A stretch of 64,000 nt of DNA. Source: Hwanghaeella grinnelliae. Its GTDB lineage: Bacteria > Pseudomonadota > Alphaproteobacteria > UBA8366 > Aestuariispiraceae. The DNA is taken from contig NZ_SADE01000002.1 of the NCBI RefSeq assembly GCF_004005845.1, positions 1,178,421 through 1,242,420 on the forward strand, written 5' to 3'. Numbering within the stretch: the stretch's first letter is position 1; every line of letters starts with the position of its first letter. Made by a program: the position numbers and the translations under genes. This document shows, piece after piece, positions 60,993 to 64,000 of the stretch. The notes below the pieces were generated by a model. It saw only the letters and a program-made list of their open reading frames with translations. It was not told the origin of the DNA and did not search any database.

Positions 60993-61445
60993 TTACTGGA
61001 TAAGCGCCATCTGATCAAACCCGCCCTTGGATGATTGTTTGCGAAATCCGGCCTGTTCGAAAATGCGCTGGCTTGCGGCATTGTCCACGTGGACATCCGC
61101 CAAGACCTGTCCGCGCCAGCCGTAGTCGCGGAATCTGTCGATGCCCCGTATCAAAACGGTGCCGCCTAATCCCTTTCCGCGCCAATCGGGCGCAAGGGCG
61201 ATGCTTACGAATGCTTGTTCGCCGGCGCAGTCGAAACGGACCGATCCGATTTTCGTGCCGTCGATTTCCGCGATCAGGATCAGACTGTCGGGGCTGGCCA
61301 ACTTTCCGCGAAACCAGGCGAGATGTGAGGCTTCGTCTATCTTTTCAGGGTTCTTCGACTGTGCCCGCGTCGCGGGGTCGTTCCGCCAACTGAGTAGATC
61401 CAGAGCGTCGGTTTCTTCGGCGGGGCGGAGGGCAATTTTGGTCAT
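60993..61445 (-). CDS. GNAT N-acetyltransferase
   Basis: 150 residues. It opens with ALRPAEETDALDLLSWRNDP and has the acetyl-CoA region LAPDWRGKGLGGTVL near residue 90 followed by ADVHVDNAASQRIFEQAGF. This pattern is close to PseH and other sugar N-acetyltransferases, so it is a rival for the PseH role to the GNAT at 49699. It stands alone with flanking gaps of 144 and 50 bp. Confidence 0.82.
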   Translation of the reverse strand: MTKIALRPAEETDALDLLSWRNDPATRAQSKNPEKIDEASHLAWFRGKLASPDSLILIAEIDGTKIGSVRFDCAGEQAFVSIALAPDWRGKGLGGTVLIRGIDRFRDYGWRGQVLADVHVDNAASQRIFEQAGFRKQSSKGGFDQMALIQ

Positions 61446-61495
61446 GGTTACAAGGCGCCTGAATTAGGTTGCGGCTTGAGAGAAGCGTGGATCCG

Positions 61496-62254
61496 TCATC
61501 TTGCTCTGCGGGCGACGAGAAGGTGGTTTTCCGGCTGGGCGTCGGCGATCCCGTCGCGCATGCGGTTGCGCAAGATCTCTATTTCATCGAACCCGGACGA
61601 AGCCAGGGTGCGTTTCCAGTTCGACGCGCTGCGCAATCGTTTATTGATCCGCCCTTGCTTGTCGACTTGCGCGTTGAGGCCGTCGAGCGAGCCGAACCAA
61701 CCGCCGACGACAAGCAATCCGCCGGGTTTCAGGACGCCCGCCATACGCTGAATGGTCTCGCGCCATTCATCGTCGCTGACGATGTGAAACATCACGCCGA
61801 TGGCGTTCACAAGGTCCACTTTCCCGGATACCTCGGCCAAAGCGTCGCTGGCGGTCCCATGTGCCAGGGTCATATTGGGGGTGTTTGCATAGCGTTCGTT
61901 CAAGGCCTTATAGGCACGTTGGGATACTTCGACGCCGTGCAGGGAAGACGCGCCCAGCTGGGTGTAGAAGTCGAGCCAATGCCCCGCCCCGGATCCGATA
62001 TCGATGACGTCGCCGACAGGGCCGTTCTCAAGGCGTTCGAACAGCGCTTTGCAGATAAGGGCTTCGACGCTGGCGTAGTGATAGGCTGTTGAATAGCGGT
62101 TTCTGCCTGGGCCGATCGTATCGCTGTCGCTGATCGAGTCCTCGTAGAAGTTCTCGTCCCACCATGTCCCGCTCTCATACTGCCGACCGGGCCGGGCATA
62201 GGATTGCCGCAAGACCTTCGCCATTCGCAACAGTTTCACAATTTGCTTTTTCAT
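61496..62254 (-). CDS. SAM-dependent methyltransferase
   Basis: 252 residues. SAM motif DIGSGAGHWLDFYTQLGA with VEVSQ after it, then VDLVNAIGVMFHIVSDDEW and VLKPGGLLVVGGWFG. The basic N-terminus (KKQIVKLLRMAKVLRQ) could contact membrane or substrate. The long run of leftward glycan-related genes appears to start here. Confidence 0.82.
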   Translation of the reverse strand: MKKQIVKLLRMAKVLRQSYARPGRQYESGTWWDENFYEDSISDSDTIGPGRNRYSTAYHYASVEALICKALFERLENGPVGDVIDIGSGAGHWLDFYTQLGASSLHGVEVSQRAYKALNERYANTPNMTLAHGTASDALAEVSGKVDLVNAIGVMFHIVSDDEWRETIQRMAGVLKPGGLLVVGGWFGSLDGLNAQVDKQGRINKRLRSASNWKRTLASSGFDEIEILRNRMRDGIADAQPENHLLVARRAR

Positions 62255-62559
62255 CTGGGACTGGCCGGACCGGGAATCTCGTTAATATTGACGGCGTGCT
62301 TGGACATCGAATCAGCTCTCGCATGCTTCGTCGAGATATATTCGTGCGGGGGCTGATGATCGCCGTGTTGTTCGATTAGATGAGTCTTCCGTCGACCGCC
62401 ACCGCCTCGTGGACGGTTCGATCAGGAAGGCGGACCCGGCCTCGCCGGTTTGGACCTGTTTGCCGGTTAGGGATGGCATCATGCGGTGGGGGCTGTCCGG
62501 TCGATCTATTGCCCGTCACATGCCGGGAATCCAATCATGCGGCCGGTACTTTCGCTTTC
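62255..62559. other. Intergenic region, nothing identified
   Basis: About 305 bases between a methyltransferase gene start and a small leftward gene. No convincing coding frame, hairpin with T-run, or regulatory palindrome was found. It presumably contains the promoter for the leftward glycan genes. Confidence 0.5.
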
Positions 62560-62805
62560 TTACTGGATGCTCTTATCCGTCAGCGGGATCGCCATGTTCT
62601 TACTGGCCAGGGCGACGATTTCGTCGATCGACAAGTCCTCATCCACCCCGTCCAGGCATACGGCGATGCGGTCGGTATAGGCCTCGTAGATCTTTTCCGC
62701 CGCCCGGCATTCATAAACCGGGACATAGCGGTAAACCTGATTGATCGGCTGGAAAGTGGCCGACGGGGTCGGATCAATCAGCAGCACCAAAAGCGCAAGC
62801 TCCAT
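62560..62805 (-). CDS. Small protein of unknown function
   Basis: 81 residues from ATG 62805, which has GGAGG six bases upstream; longer starts are not supported. The N-terminus MELALLVLLIDPTPSATF is hydrophobic and the rest soluble: PINQVYRYVPVYECRAAEKIYEAY, then a C-terminal acidic helix. I do not recognise the family. The strong ribosome-binding site and plausible composition make it a real gene. Confidence 0.6.
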   Translation of the reverse strand: MELALLVLLIDPTPSATFQPINQVYRYVPVYECRAAEKIYEAYTDRIAVCLDGVDEDLSIDEIVALASKNMAIPLTDKSIQ

Positions 62806-62939
62806 AACAAACCTCCATTTCCCGTCCCCTCTTCTTGGAGGATAGCGCACGTCGTGCGCATTTTGAAGAAAAATGTCATGAGTTTGTCACAATGTCGGCC
62901 GGACCCGAGATTGGCTGACATGGTTTGGCAGCGGCCGCC

Positions 62940-64000
62940 TCACTTGAAGAAGCGCTGATACAGGAAGCCGATCCCGACCAGACTGAAGCCAAGGCCCAGG
63001 AAGGAAATCACCCGGTACAGCCCGTCCAGGTCGCCCATATCCACCAGGAAGACCTTCGCCGTCGTCAGCAAAACCAGCCCCAGGCCGACCCGGCGCAGTA
63101 TCCGCCGGTCGCGGATCAAACCCAGGATCAAGGCGGGGGCGGCGCAGAGCAGCCAGATGATGGAATAGGTGTACAGCTCCGCTTCCGTCGTCGGGCCGAT
63201 ATCCAGCCGCGTGCCGTGGAAGGCGTGCCGGACTTCCATATTGATCCACAGGAAAGCCAGTCCGGCGGCGGCGAATGCAAGTATGCGGGCCAGTGCCCGC
63301 TCCCCGCCCCATTGGGCCAGATAGGCGAGCACCGCGACGATCATGGCGGGAGCCAGATAAGCGATCAACAACGTGTTGATAAAGGTCGAACTCCCGACCG
63401 CTTCACCCGTGAACGGTCCCATCAGCAGGACCTGAAGCCCGACCACGGCAGCCCCGCCCAATCCCAAGAACAGTCGGGACGCGATGCGGTGCAGGGCCCG
63501 GGGGCGGACGATGTTGCGGTAATACAAAGCCGTGCCGGAGATCAGCCAGTTCAAGCTGTGCAGGCTGACCTCGATCAGCGTCAGACGGTTCGGCCATTCC
63601 GTGGCGGTGCCGAAAAATTCGCGGATTTCCAGACTGACGGTCGCGGAGGCAAGCGCGATGGCGCCAGATTCCAGCAATCCGACCAGGGTGTCGTCCTTCT
63701 GCCTGCGGAACAGCCGGGCCGCCCCTGCAAGGGCCATGGCCGGAAGACCGTAGCTATACAGAATCCAGACCGCGTCGCTTTCCACGACAGACAAGGTGAA
63801 GGGGATCTGGTTCAGCATGGCGAGACGCCCGATCACGACGGCCGCGACGATCGCGGATGCGGGGCGCAGATAGGCAATCTCGAACCTGCCATTCACCCAG
63901 GCGGCGGCCAGGATCATGAAAGACAGCGCGATAGTCAGCCAGGACCCGTCCAGCAGGATGGTCAGGGACAGCGCAATCGCTGAAAGAGCCGCCAGGGCAT
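62940..64000 (-). CDS. DUF2339-family membrane protein, partial
   Basis: The frame stays open past ATG 63917 to the window end, so the gene is cut at its 5' side; at least 353 residues are visible. It is very hydrophobic, with about ten spans. The C-terminal LLTTAKVFLVDMGDLDGLYRVISFLGLG is the hallmark of the large DUF2339 membrane proteins. The function is unknown; it is probably a housekeeping-type inner-membrane protein unconnected with the glycan genes. Confidence 0.85.
   Translation of the reverse strand, partial: ALAALSAIALSLTILLDGSWLTIALSFMILAAAWVNGRFEIAYLRPASAIVAAVVIGRLAMLNQIPFTLSVVESDAVWILYSYGLPAMALAGAARLFRRQKDDTLVGLLESGAIALASATVSLEIREFFGTATEWPNRLTLIEVSLHSLNWLISGTALYYRNIVRPRALHRIASRLFLGLGGAAVVGLQVLLMGPFTGEAVGSSTFINTLLIAYLAPAMIVAVLAYLAQWGGERALARILAFAAAGLAFLWINMEVRHAFHGTRLDIGPTTEAELYTYSIIWLLCAAPALILGLIRDRRILRRVGLGLVLLTTAKVFLVDMGDLDGLYRVISFLGLGFSLVGIGFLYQRFFK

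Noticed and set aside
62925-63983. A 352-codon plus-strand frame rich in Gln, Asp and Arg
   Set aside because: It is the complement of the hydrophobic DUF2339 gene; antisense of membrane proteins yields this composition.
1-64000. CRISPR arrays, insertion sequences, integrases, tRNA or rRNA genes
   Set aside because: No regularly spaced repeats, transposase or integrase motifs, or cloverleaf-type sequences were noticed on reading either strand.

Overview
The window looks like chromosomal DNA of a free-living alphaproteobacterium, probably a marine Rhodospirillales-type organism. This is inferred from gene content (a TAXI-type TRAP transporter, an Aap-like amino-acid ABC system, a sulfide-oxidation cassette, a pseudaminic-acid locus) and from the GC-rich codon use. 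No tRNA, rRNA, insertion sequence, phage gene or CRISPR array was seen.

Left part (1-12.6 kb): the end of a TrkH-like potassium transporter and a MarR-type regulator are followed by a catabolic cluster resembling the 4,5-dihydroxyphthalate route. It holds a Rieske oxygenase and its reductase, a Gfo/Idh/MocA dihydrodiol-type dehydrogenase, a 4,5-dihydroxyphthalate decarboxylase-like protein, a TAXI-TRAP importer, a class II aldolase/decarboxylase, an isocitrate-lyase-family enzyme, a D-2-hydroxyacid dehydrogenase and a serine hydrolase. A palindrome TTAGATATCTAA and its near copy TTAGACATCTAA lie in the oxygenase/reductase divergent gap and just after a TTGACA promoter before the importer. This suggests one MarR regulon.

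Middle-left (12.6-20 kb): a leftward operon of a polar amino-acid ABC importer (SBP, two permeases, ATPase), an AhpD-like protein, an Fe(II)/2-oxoglutarate-type oxygenase, an XRE-cupin regulator and an M29/NicX-like metalloenzyme, with a divergent RidA-family gene. It looks like a catabolic cassette for an unidentified nitrogen compound.

20-25.4 kb: a sulfide-detoxification unit made of a Crp/Fnr regulator, a divergent persulfide-dioxygenase-like metallo-beta-lactamase, a DUF442-sulfide:quinone oxidoreductase fusion and a SulP transporter.

25.4-62.3 kb: a leftward run of more than 30 genes for a surface glycan, many overlapping by ATGA. It encodes an apparently complete pseudaminic-acid pathway (PseB, PseC, a GNAT that could be PseH, PseG, PseI, PseF), a second divergent NeuB-family synthase, and two separate amidination cassettes (PseA/WbpG-like amidotransferase plus HisH plus HisF). 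It also encodes a WbpB/WbpE/WbpD-like trio for a 2,3-diamino sugar, a class III aminotransferase, an Asn-synthase-like protein, a FemAB-like acyltransferase, a sulfotransferase, NodB-like proteins, glycosyltransferases, capsule-synthesis-like proteins, a radical SAM/SPASM protein, a PglK-like ABC flippase and methyltransferases. The most distinctive point is the pair of amidination cassettes. Both HisF paralogues have lost the catalytic Asp11 of histidine biosynthesis but keep the second Asp, as expected if they only help deliver ammonia to sugar amidotransferases.

Right edge (62.3-64 kb): a small conserved-looking protein and a DUF2339 membrane protein cut by the window end.
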